From assembly GCA_021202985.1 (NCBI GenBank), contig JAJQCA010000027.1, forward strand, positions 1-38,563: a stretch of DNA of 38,563 bases, read 5' to 3'. The DNA comes from Alistipes sp. (GTDB lineage Bacteria; Bacteroidota; Bacteroidia; Bacteroidales; Rikenellaceae). The translations under genes and the position numbers were made by a program. A model generated the notes under the pieces. It was not told the origin of the DNA. It ran no database searches and saw nothing but the letters and a program-made list of their open reading frames with translations. Every line of letters begins with the position of its first letter. Position 1 is the stretch's first letter. Below, piece by piece: positions 23,180 through 30,786 of the stretch.

Positions 23180-25180
23180 TCAATTATGGTGCTTCAGGTC
23201 GAGGCGGATTCGTTTCAGCTCGTCGAGGTCGTAAACGGGCCGTTCCATTCCCGGCGGGAAAGGCATACCGGAGTGGGTCTGAAAGTAGAGCAGGCACGCG
23301 TCCCGCCACCATACCGCGTCGCGGGCCTGCCGGCGCAGCCGCTCCTGCACGTGCAGGAACCTTTGGCGGTCGACTTTATCCTCCACGCTGTCCCATACCT
23401 TCTGGAATTCCCTTGCCGCTTCGACTCCGGCCTGGTAGCGCAGGCAAAGGTTATCCCACAGCGTCAGGCCGTTGGCCAGGCGGTAATCCCACGGCAGGTG
23501 GTGGAACCACAGCAGAAGGTTTTCCGGGCAGAGGGAAGGGTCGTCGTAAATCTCCCGCAAGGGCGAAAAATAGTGGCCCGTGGCCCCGCTTCCCGACGAG
23601 GTGCGGTCGAACCCTATCCCGGCGCTGCCGGCACGGTGGTAGTAGACCGAACTCCAGTCCGGCCGCACAGCCCGCTCGTACCACGGCTCGGGACCGTAAT
23701 GGTGCCCCTCGGCGAATATATGGTGCAGCCCGAGCGGCATCATGTAATCCACCACGGCCTCGCGCGAGGAGAGCATCATCCGTTTTACGGGTTCCACGAA
23801 CCCGTCGTCGTCGCTGAAGGTTGCCCTCAGCCACTCATCGGCAATGCCGTCGGATGTCAGGGTATGGTCCCACGCCAGGCGGCCGAAGCAGTACCAGTTG
23901 GCCTGGGCGAAATGGTGGCCGGTCCAGTTGTCGTCAAGCCCGATGTTCGCCACCCCGGCGATTGCAGAGGGCGAGTGGCCGAACAGGGTACCGTCCGTAG
24001 CGGCCGCGACCGTACTACCCCGCCCCCGCGCGTAGGTGTCCGACCGCAGGCACTCCGTGAACAGCGGGGCCAAATAGGCAAGCTGCTCCGAATGGCCGAG
24101 GTACTCCTGCGTAATCTGGAACTCGACCATCAGCGGCGTGCGCTCCATCGCACCGAAGAGCGGGTTGAACGGCTCGCGCGGCTGGAAGTCGACCGGTCCG
24201 TTTTTTACCTGAAGTATAACGTTCCCGTCGAAAAGGCCGTCCAATCCTATAAATTCGTCGTAGGCCTGTTTGGCCCTGTCGTCGCTGTCGGGGTCATAAA
24301 CGAAGGCCCGCCACATTACTATCCCGCCGTGCGGGGCGAGGGCACGGGCCAGCATATTGGCCCCGTCGGCATGGGTGCGACCGTAATCCTGAGGGCCGGG
24401 CTGGCCTTCGGAGTTGGCTTTCACTACAAATCCCCCGAAGTCGGGGACCAGCCGGTATATCTCATCCGCCTTGGCGGCCCACCATGCCGCCACTCCGTCG
24501 TCCAGCGGGTCGGAAGTATCGAGTCCGCCCAACAGGACGGGCGAGGAAAAATTGACTGAAAGGTAGACCTTAATCCCGTACGGGCGGAACACGTCGGCCA
24601 GCGCCTTTACTTTACTTAGGTAATCCGGCCGAAGTGTTTGCGGCGTGGCGTTTACATTGTTAAGCACCGTGCCGTTTATGCCTATCGACGCATTCGCGCG
24701 GGCATACATGCGGTAGCGCGGGGAGAGGGTACCGGGCAGCTCGTCCCACTGCCAGAGCGAATGCCCGGCATAGCCGCGCTCCACGGTTCCGTCGAGATTG
24801 TCCCAATGGTTCAGCAGTCGAAGGTCGTAACGCGGCGACTCCCGGATATCGGGTTCGACCGGGATTCCGCCTGTACGGGCCAGCCGTTGCAGGTGGTACG
24901 CGCCGTAGAGCGCTCCCACAGGGCTGGCGGCCGATATGACTATCCTGCCGTCCTGCCGGGTTATGGCGTAACCGTCCGGTCCGGCGTTGCCGGGCAGCGC
25001 ACCGGCGGCGATACGGAAAACAACGTCGGCGATACCTTCCACCTCGGCCCGGGCAATATCGAGCGTACCCATGCCGTCGCGGGCACGGTCAGCCGGGAGC
25101 CACAAGCCGCTGCCGTCGTCCGCCCGGGCGCACAATGCGGCCAGGGCAAGCAACAAAGCCGCTGTAATGCGTCTATTCAT
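23180..25180 (-). CDS. aguA: GH67 alpha-glucuronidase, secreted
   Basis: 666 residues with a Sec signal (about 1-20, ALCARADD), so periplasmic. It releases (4-O-methyl)-glucuronic acid from the non-reducing terminal xylose of xylo-oligosaccharides. The whole GH67 layout is present: N-terminal beta domain, TIM barrel and helical C-terminus. Glu258 in VVKANSEGQPGPQDYGRTH is the expected acid, and Asp331 (KNGPVDFQPREP) and Glu359 (FQITQEYLGH) fit the paired base. The 73- and 28-residue spacings equal those I recall for the Cellvibrio enzyme (E292, D365, E393). It is the last gene of the six-gene minus-strand operon, its start overlapping the preceding GH43 by 8 nt. It complements the GH115 at the other end of the operon, which attacks internal side groups. 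Confidence 0.97.
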   Translation of the reverse strand: MNRRITAALLLALAALCARADDGSGLWLPADRARDGMGTLDIARAEVEGIADVVFRIAAGALPGNAGPDGYAITRQDGRIVISAASPVGALYGAYHLQRLARTGGIPVEPDIRESPRYDLRLLNHWDNLDGTVERGYAGHSLWQWDELPGTLSPRYRMYARANASIGINGTVLNNVNATPQTLRPDYLSKVKALADVFRPYGIKVYLSVNFSSPVLLGGLDTSDPLDDGVAAWWAAKADEIYRLVPDFGGFVVKANSEGQPGPQDYGRTHADGANMLARALAPHGGIVMWRAFVYDPDSDDRAKQAYDEFIGLDGLFDGNVILQVKNGPVDFQPREPFNPLFGAMERTPLMVEFQITQEYLGHSEQLAYLAPLFTECLRSDTYARGRGSTVAAATDGTLFGHSPSAIAGVANIGLDDNWTGHHFAQANWYCFGRLAWDHTLTSDGIADEWLRATFSDDDGFVEPVKRMMLSSREAVVDYMMPLGLHHIFAEGHHYGPEPWYERAVRPDWSSVYYHRAGSAGIGFDRTSSGSGATGHYFSPLREIYDDPSLCPENLLLWFHHLPWDYRLANGLTLWDNLCLRYQAGVEAAREFQKVWDSVEDKVDRQRFLHVQERLRRQARDAVWWRDACLLYFQTHSGMPFPPGMERPVYDLDELKRIRLDLKHHN

Positions 25181-26147
25181 CCGTACCGTGTATAGTTACT
25201 ATCGACCCGTCGGGACGGTACTCCAGCTCCACGACCTTGAGGCTCCGCAACCATGTACGGCCGCCGGAGGGTACGCAGTCGTGATGGAAAAGGTACCATT
25301 TTCCGCGGTATTCCACAATGGCGTGGTGGGTGGTCCACCCCACCACCGGCGTGAGTATTACCCCGCGGTAGGTGAACGGCCCGTAAGGATTATCGCCCGT
25401 GGCGTAGCATATCCGGTGGGTATCGCCCGTGGAATAGGAAAAATAGTAGACCCCGTTGTATTTGTGCATCCACGGAGCTTCGAAAAATCGCCGGCCGTTG
25501 TCGCCGGCGGTGAGCGGCCGGCCGGCCTCGTCGCGTATCACCACCGGGCGCGGCTCCTCGCCGAACTGGAGCATATCGCCCGACAGCCGGGCGACCCTGG
25601 CCGGAAGGGACGGCTCGTCGTCCGCGGGCAGCGAGGGACATTCGAGCGCCTTATTGTCGCGATAGCGCTGGAGCTGGCCGCCCCACAGCCCGCCGAAATA
25701 GATGTAATAGGCCCCGTCATCGTCGCGGAGCACGGCGGGATCTATACTGTAACTTCCCCTTATGGGGTCCGGCTGCGGAAGGAACGGTCCGGCCGGGCTT
25801 TCGCTTACCGCCACGCCGATGCGGAAAATATCGTTGCGGTCCTTGAGCGGGAAATACATATAGTATCGGCCGTCCTTTTCCGCCACATCACAATCCCATA
25901 GCTGTCGCCCGGCCCACGGCACGTCGTCCACCGAGAGCACGACCCCGTGGTCCGTGACCGCGCCACCCTCTATATTGTCAGTCGAAAAGACGTGGTAATC
26001 TCGCATGTCGAAGTGGTCGCCGTTGTCGTTTTCCGGGATGCCGCTTTCGCGGTCGTGGGACGGGTAAATATAGAGTTTACCGTCGAAGACGTGTACTGCG
26101 GGGTCGGCCATATAATCGCCCGGCACGAGGTATTTCGGTTCTTTCAT
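25173..26147 (-). CDS. Cytoplasmic GH43 beta-xylosidase-like enzyme (GH43_1 type)
   Basis: 324 residues, a bare GH43 propeller without a signal peptide or accessory domain, so probably cytoplasmic. Its three acids are Asp15 (GDYMADPAVHVF), Asp136 (GSYSIDPAVL) and Glu223 (RRFFEAPWMHKY). The MKEPKYLVPGDYMADP start and HHDCVPSGGRTWLR end fit the GH43_1 group, whose members are mostly beta-xylosidases on xylo-oligosaccharides. It lies 43 nt after the GH10 stop and overlaps the GH67 start by 8 nt. Placed two genes after the GPH symporter, it is the natural enzyme for the imported oligosaccharides. Bifunctional arabinofuranosidase activity is possible. Confidence 0.92.
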   Translation of the reverse strand: MKEPKYLVPGDYMADPAVHVFDGKLYIYPSHDRESGIPENDNGDHFDMRDYHVFSTDNIEGGAVTDHGVVLSVDDVPWAGRQLWDCDVAEKDGRYYMYFPLKDRNDIFRIGVAVSESPAGPFLPQPDPIRGSYSIDPAVLRDDDGAYYIYFGGLWGGQLQRYRDNKALECPSLPADDEPSLPARVARLSGDMLQFGEEPRPVVIRDEAGRPLTAGDNGRRFFEAPWMHKYNGVYYFSYSTGDTHRICYATGDNPYGPFTYRGVILTPVVGWTTHHAIVEYRGKWYLFHHDCVPSGGRTWLRSLKVVELEYRPDGSIVTIHGTDE

Positions 26148-26190
26148 GGATTTAAGTTTTAATTTCGGTGGGGTTACATAACCCCCTGTT

Positions 26191-27306
26191 CTATTGTTCT
26201 TTGAGCCAGCCCACTATCGGCTTGGGATTGTACTGCCGGTCGTAGAGCAGGGGATAGTCGGTGCGGCCGCGGACGGGGAAGTCGTTCTTCCACGAGTCGC
26301 CGTCCGTAAGGCCCCATACGGTGACCCGCTTTATATTGTCGCTGTATTTGAGGAAAAGGGAGAAGAAGGCCTGAATCCGCTCGTTCCACTCGGCGGCGAC
26401 GCCGGCCGGAAGCCCGTCAGGGTAAGGGTCGGAATCTTCCGTATACCGGCTCGTGTCCGAAATGTCGGCGCCCCGCGTTAATGTGGGAAGCGCGCTGATA
26501 TCGAACTCGGTAATCATAACGTCCGTACCTGTGCCAATAAAGGCCTTTATACTCTGCTCGAAACTCTCCATGGCGGGAAAATCCAACCCCAGGTGGCCCT
26601 GCATGCCTATACCGTCGATACGGACACCCTGCGACTTAAGGTTGTTCACCAGCCTTACAACCCCTTCCCTCTTACCCGGGTGGAACATCGAATAGTCGTT
26701 GTAATAGAGTTCCGCGTCCGGGTCCGCCTCATGGGCGAACTCGAAAGCCAGACGTATAAAATCCTCGCCGATAATGCGGTAGAAAGGCGAATTACGGAAG
26801 CTGCCGTCCTCCATGACGGCTTCGTTCACCACGTCCCATCCGTGGACGCGGCCTCGGTAGCGGCCCACCACGGTCGATATATGGTCGCGCATCCGGCCGA
26901 TAAGCACCTCGCGCGACACTTCGTTGCCCTCGCCGTCAACTGTGAACCAGTCGGGCATCTGGCTGTGCCAGATAAGGGTATGGCCCACGATAAACATCCC
27001 GTTACGCTCGCCGAAATCGACGAAGGCGTCGGCAAACGTGAAGTCGTACTCCCCTTCGCGGGGCTGTATTTCCTCACTTTTCATGCAGTTCTCAGCCACC
27101 ACGGAACTGAACTCGCGCAGGATGATATCCACCCCTGCGCGGTCCGCGCCCGTAATCTGCGCTTCGTTCATCGCCACGCCTATGTAGAACCGGTCTGCAA
27201 GCGCTCCGCGAAGCGTTACGGTGGAGTTCCCGCCCGTCGTTACCTGGCATCCCGCCAGCGGCAGTAGAGCCGTCAGGGCAAAGATATTGAGTATGGTCCG
27301 TTTCAT
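26191..27306 (-). CDS. GH10 endo-beta-1,4-xylanase, lipoprotein
   Basis: 371 residues from the ATG at 27306, chosen because it begins the lipoprotein signal MKRTILNIFALTALLPLAGC (Cys at 20); a start 12 codons earlier would overlap the symporter gene. The GH10 barrel has HTLIWHSQMPDW, Glu162 in WDVVNEAVMED (acid/base) and Glu267 in VMITEFDIS (nucleophile). It cleaves internal xylan bonds and tolerates side groups. No CBM4-type insertion is present, unlike the Xyn10C-type enzyme of xus loci. The residues after Cys (QVTTGGNSTV) contain no acids, so it lacks the usual surface-export signature and may face the periplasm. It lies 19 nt after the symporter gene in the minus-strand operon. Confidence 0.96.
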   Translation of the reverse strand: MKRTILNIFALTALLPLAGCQVTTGGNSTVTLRGALADRFYIGVAMNEAQITGADRAGVDIILREFSSVVAENCMKSEEIQPREGEYDFTFADAFVDFGERNGMFIVGHTLIWHSQMPDWFTVDGEGNEVSREVLIGRMRDHISTVVGRYRGRVHGWDVVNEAVMEDGSFRNSPFYRIIGEDFIRLAFEFAHEADPDAELYYNDYSMFHPGKREGVVRLVNNLKSQGVRIDGIGMQGHLGLDFPAMESFEQSIKAFIGTGTDVMITEFDISALPTLTRGADISDTSRYTEDSDPYPDGLPAGVAAEWNERIQAFFSLFLKYSDNIKRVTVWGLTDGDSWKNDFPVRGRTDYPLLYDRQYNPKPIVGWLKEQ

Positions 27307-27325
27307 TATCATTATAAGTAAAAGG

Positions 27326-28816
27326 TTAAACCGCTTCTTCACGCCTCCGCCGCAGTTCGGCCTGCATCCTTTCGTTCATCCGCTTGGTTATGGGGTAGAA
27401 CGCCAGCGCTATAACGCCCACCATAAAAGTGGCGGCGGGTATGAAGCTCGCGGTGAGTTTGATTCCTTTCATCGCCGATTCGGTCTGCTCCGCGTTGGGC
27501 ACGAAGCCCCACAGGTCGATAATCCCGCCGCAGATGGCCCCGCCCAGCCCCAGCCCGGCTTTAAGGGCAAAAACTATCCCGGCGAAGACGAAACCGGTCG
27601 CACGGCGGTTGTTTTTCCATTCCGAATAATCGGCAACGTCGCCCATCATGGCCCAAAGCAGAGGTATCGTGGGCGCGTAGCAGAGGCTCTTGGCAAGGTT
27701 GATAAGGAATATCGAACCCACGGCGTCCGAAGGTGCGAAATAGAACAGGGCTGTCGACACGGCGGTAAGGGCGAGGCAGACCAGGAAGACGTTGCGTTTG
27801 CCGAACAATCCCGCCAGCCATTGCGATAAAAGGAGAACCCCGGCGAGGGTAACGAGCTGGCCCGTCATATTGAACAGGCTGAACCCCACGGCGAAGACAT
27901 TGCTCAGGTCCTCTTTGGCAATCAGCCCGAAGGCATCGAGTACCCTGTGGCCGAACCCGTACGACTGTCCGGCCATCTCCACCAGACCCGCTTTGCGCAG
28001 GAAGGCGAAGAGGGCGTCCTTGTCCACCACGTAGTTGAAATAGTAGGACATACTGCTCCCCCACATGGCCAGCGTGGTGAACAGGAACAGGGTAAGTACG
28101 AACATCGACTTCCACGGCAGGTTGCCCAATATATCCCGGAAGTCCTGCCGCACGCTGGTTTTCTGCCCCTTGGGCGGAACTATCCTCTCTTTGGTAGAAA
28201 AGAACGTCACGAACATAAGTATTGCCGCCACCACGGCGAACAGGGTGATGGTAATAAGCCATCCCCTCTGGTCGCTGCCGTTTCCGAATTTACTCACCAG
28301 CGGCAGGGTAAGCCCCTGCACGATGAAAGTGGCCACGGTAGCCGTTACGAACCGGATGGACGAAATTGAGGTGCGTTCCTTTATATCGCTCGTCATAACG
28401 CCCCCAAGCGACGAGTAGGGAGTATTATTGAACGAATAGATGGACATCAGCAGGGTATAGGTGATGCCGGCATAGAGTATTTTGCCCCTCTCGCCCAGGT
28501 CGGGAGTGGTGAAGGCCAGTATGAAGAACACCGAGAAGGGTATGGCCGTCCAGAGTATCCACGGGCGGTATTTACCCCACCGGGAGTTAGTCCGGTCGGA
28601 GAGTATCCCCACCACCGGGTCGACAAATGCGTCGAAAAACCGGGCGAACAAGAGGATAAAACCCGCAGCCGTGGCCTTTATACCGAACACGTCGGTATAG
28701 AAGAACAACTGGAACATCATCATCATCTGGAACACAAGGTTGGCGGCCCCGTCCCCGAGGCTGTACCCCACCTTCTCCCGCAGGGAGACTTTCTGGCTTG
28801 CTGATTCGGTATTCAT
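27326..28816 (-). CDS. GPH-family sugar:cation symporter (putative xylo-oligosaccharide importer)
   Basis: 496 residues with about 12 membrane segments. GPH/MelB-family signatures are clear: YSLGDGAANLVFQ at the N-terminus, FFYTDVFGIKA, and FVDPVVGILSDRTNSRWGKY in the first cytoplasmic loop, with PYSSLGGVMTSDIKERT after the fourth segment. A hydrophilic insertion around residues 240-300 (VVDKDALFAFLRKAGL) is of a kind I associate with Bacteroidota members. It should move oligosaccharides from periplasm to cytoplasm with a cation. It lies between the esterase (3-nt gap) and GH10 (19-nt gap). The cytoplasmic GH43 in the same operon supports xylo-oligosaccharides as cargo, but the exact substrate is inferred. 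Confidence 0.93.
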   Translation of the reverse strand: MNTESASQKVSLREKVGYSLGDGAANLVFQMMMMFQLFFYTDVFGIKATAAGFILLFARFFDAFVDPVVGILSDRTNSRWGKYRPWILWTAIPFSVFFILAFTTPDLGERGKILYAGITYTLLMSIYSFNNTPYSSLGGVMTSDIKERTSISSIRFVTATVATFIVQGLTLPLVSKFGNGSDQRGWLITITLFAVVAAILMFVTFFSTKERIVPPKGQKTSVRQDFRDILGNLPWKSMFVLTLFLFTTLAMWGSSMSYYFNYVVDKDALFAFLRKAGLVEMAGQSYGFGHRVLDAFGLIAKEDLSNVFAVGFSLFNMTGQLVTLAGVLLLSQWLAGLFGKRNVFLVCLALTAVSTALFYFAPSDAVGSIFLINLAKSLCYAPTIPLLWAMMGDVADYSEWKNNRRATGFVFAGIVFALKAGLGLGGAICGGIIDLWGFVPNAEQTESAMKGIKLTASFIPAATFMVGVIALAFYPITKRMNERMQAELRRRREEAV

Positions 28817-28819
28817 AAT

Positions 28820-30775
28820 TTAAGGTCGGTTTACGCTTAATTCGGCGCGGAACGGGGAGGCGGGAATACCGCTTCGGTTACGCAGGTTGGCCCCCGCGGG
28901 ATTGTTACCCCACGCGTAGCGAACCGCCACCGGCCCGGCGACGGCCTCGCTCCTGACCACCACCCGGCGGCCGTCCGCCACGGCCTCCGCCCAGTGGAAC
29001 CGGCCGTCGGGACCCGCCACGGCGAAGCCGAGGAGCGGGGCCGAGTCGTCCAGGTCGTCCGTACCGTCACGGAATGAGATTGTCAGCCTGTCTCCGTCGG
29101 CCGCCAGCGATTCGAACTGCGGGCCGTCGGCCACGATATCCTCGCCGTAGGCGATGCGGCGGGCCTGGAGGACGAGCCTTCCGGCGATTGTCTTTTTATC
29201 GAGCGGGTGGATGTCGTTCCATTCGCCGGCGTCTATCGTCACGGCGAGTCCGACACCGGGAACCTCCTGCGACACGCGGAGCTGTGTCTCCCTCATAAAT
29301 GCCCATCCCCCGTGGCCGGGCAACCGGTCCTCCTGCATAAAGTTGGGAAGCTGCACCACGAGCACCGGCAGGTCCGGCTCACCGGCATCGCGCCGGTATT
29401 GGGCGATAAGCGATTTCAGCAGACCGTAATACTCGGCCGGCCGGCCGGCATTGGTCTCGCCCTGATACCACAACGCACCACGCACCGTGTAGCGCGCAAT
29501 CGGTGCCACCATTCCGTTGTAGAGTGTGGTGGGCTTCTGGGAGAACGACGGCACCTGCGGCATGGCGGGCATCGGCGCCCCGGCAGCGACTTGCCAGAGG
29601 CCTTCGAGTGGTATCTCGTATCCGCCCGGGAATAGTAGTTTATACGGCTTATCGGGTATGAAATGTGCGTTGCCGTGCGGGGCCACGACCCGCACCGTTA
29701 CGAGGTTCTCCCCGGCCGTAAGCACCCCCGCCGGAACGGTATAAATGCGCGGAGGATATTCGTAACCGGTCTCCCCGACCTGCCGGCCGTTGACATAGGT
29801 CCGGTCGGAATGCATTATGCAACCGAGCCTGAGTATGGCTTCCCGCCCGGCGAGCGAATCGGGAACCGCTATCTTTTTCCGGAGCCAGAACGAACCCGGG
29901 ACGGTCCCGTCGGGACCATCGGACCATGCGCGGTCGAACAGGTCAAAGGACCGCCATGCGGAGTCGTCCAAAGCGGGGGAGTGCCATTGCGGGTTGTCGG
30001 TAAGACCCGGGTCCCGCTCTTCGAGCGTACCGTACCAGCGGGAGTTCACAATTCCGGACAGATCTCCAGCCGCCCCGGTAAACCGCTCGTCGGCCGAAAA
30101 CAACAGGTCGTTGTAAATACGGGGAAACTGCATTATATTCTCCCCGTCCAGCCATGCCTCTATGGGCGAACCGCCGAGACTTGCGTTTATTATACCCACC
30201 GGCACCCCGGTAGCCTCGTAAAGTTCCCGGGCAAAGAAGTAGCCAAGGGCGGAAAAGTCCATCACATTGTCATGTTCCAGCCGGCTCCACCCGGCAGGGG
30301 CAATATCGTCGTGCGGTCCGTACATATCCGACACGGCGGGCACCTTTATATGCCGGACGGACGGATTCTCGTACAGGGCCACCTCCCCGGCGAACATATC
30401 GGTAACCCGTGAGACGGGAAGCTCCATATTCGACTGCCCGGAGCAGAACCAGACGTCGCCAGCCAGCACGTCCTCCACCGCGAGCTCGTTCACCACGAGC
30501 GTGTAAGGACCTCCTGCGGGGAGGGCATCGATCGTCGCCAGCCAGCGGCCGTCGCTGCCGGCCACCACGGTGGCGCTTCTTCCGGCAACCGACACCCGGA
30601 CCTCTTCGCCCGCGTCGGCCCAGCCCCATATCGCCACCGGCCGGCCGTGCTGGAGCACCATGCCGTCGGAGAAAACCACGGGCAGCCTTACCCCGGCCTC
30701 CCCCCTGAGGGAGAGACCGCCGGCAAGGACAGCAACTAAAAAAACTAACCTGTTGAAAAATCGACCGTCTGACAT
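28820..30775 (-). CDS. SGNH-type acetylesterase (sialate O-acetylesterase-like), probable acetylxylan esterase
   Basis: 651 residues with a Sec signal (about 1-27, ending RGEAG). An N-terminal Ig-like domain (28-105) is followed by the SGNH fold: block I FCSGQSNMELP with Ser115, ALWYQGETN near 435-442, and block V WNDIHPLDK with Asp521 and His523. Between the halves of the SGNH fold, about 265-370, lies a GH2-type jelly-roll insertion (FWLRKKIAVPDSL, DRTYVNGRQVGET, GENLVTVRVV). Though annotated as sialate esterases, such enzymes in xylan loci commonly remove acetyl groups from xylose. It starts 11 nt after the GH115 stop and ends 3 nt before the symporter start, so all are co-transcribed. Confidence 0.92.
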   Translation of the reverse strand: MSDGRFFNRLVFLVAVLAGGLSLRGEAGVRLPVVFSDGMVLQHGRPVAIWGWADAGEEVRVSVAGRSATVVAGSDGRWLATIDALPAGGPYTLVVNELAVEDVLAGDVWFCSGQSNMELPVSRVTDMFAGEVALYENPSVRHIKVPAVSDMYGPHDDIAPAGWSRLEHDNVMDFSALGYFFARELYEATGVPVGIINASLGGSPIEAWLDGENIMQFPRIYNDLLFSADERFTGAAGDLSGIVNSRWYGTLEERDPGLTDNPQWHSPALDDSAWRSFDLFDRAWSDGPDGTVPGSFWLRKKIAVPDSLAGREAILRLGCIMHSDRTYVNGRQVGETGYEYPPRIYTVPAGVLTAGENLVTVRVVAPHGNAHFIPDKPYKLLFPGGYEIPLEGLWQVAAGAPMPAMPQVPSFSQKPTTLYNGMVAPIARYTVRGALWYQGETNAGRPAEYYGLLKSLIAQYRRDAGEPDLPVLVVQLPNFMQEDRLPGHGGWAFMRETQLRVSQEVPGVGLAVTIDAGEWNDIHPLDKKTIAGRLVLQARRIAYGEDIVADGPQFESLAADGDRLTISFRDGTDDLDDSAPLLGFAVAGPDGRFHWAEAVADGRRVVVRSEAVAGPVAVRYAWGNNPAGANLRNRSGIPASPFRAELSVNRP

Positions 30776-30786
30776 CTCTTTGTCTC

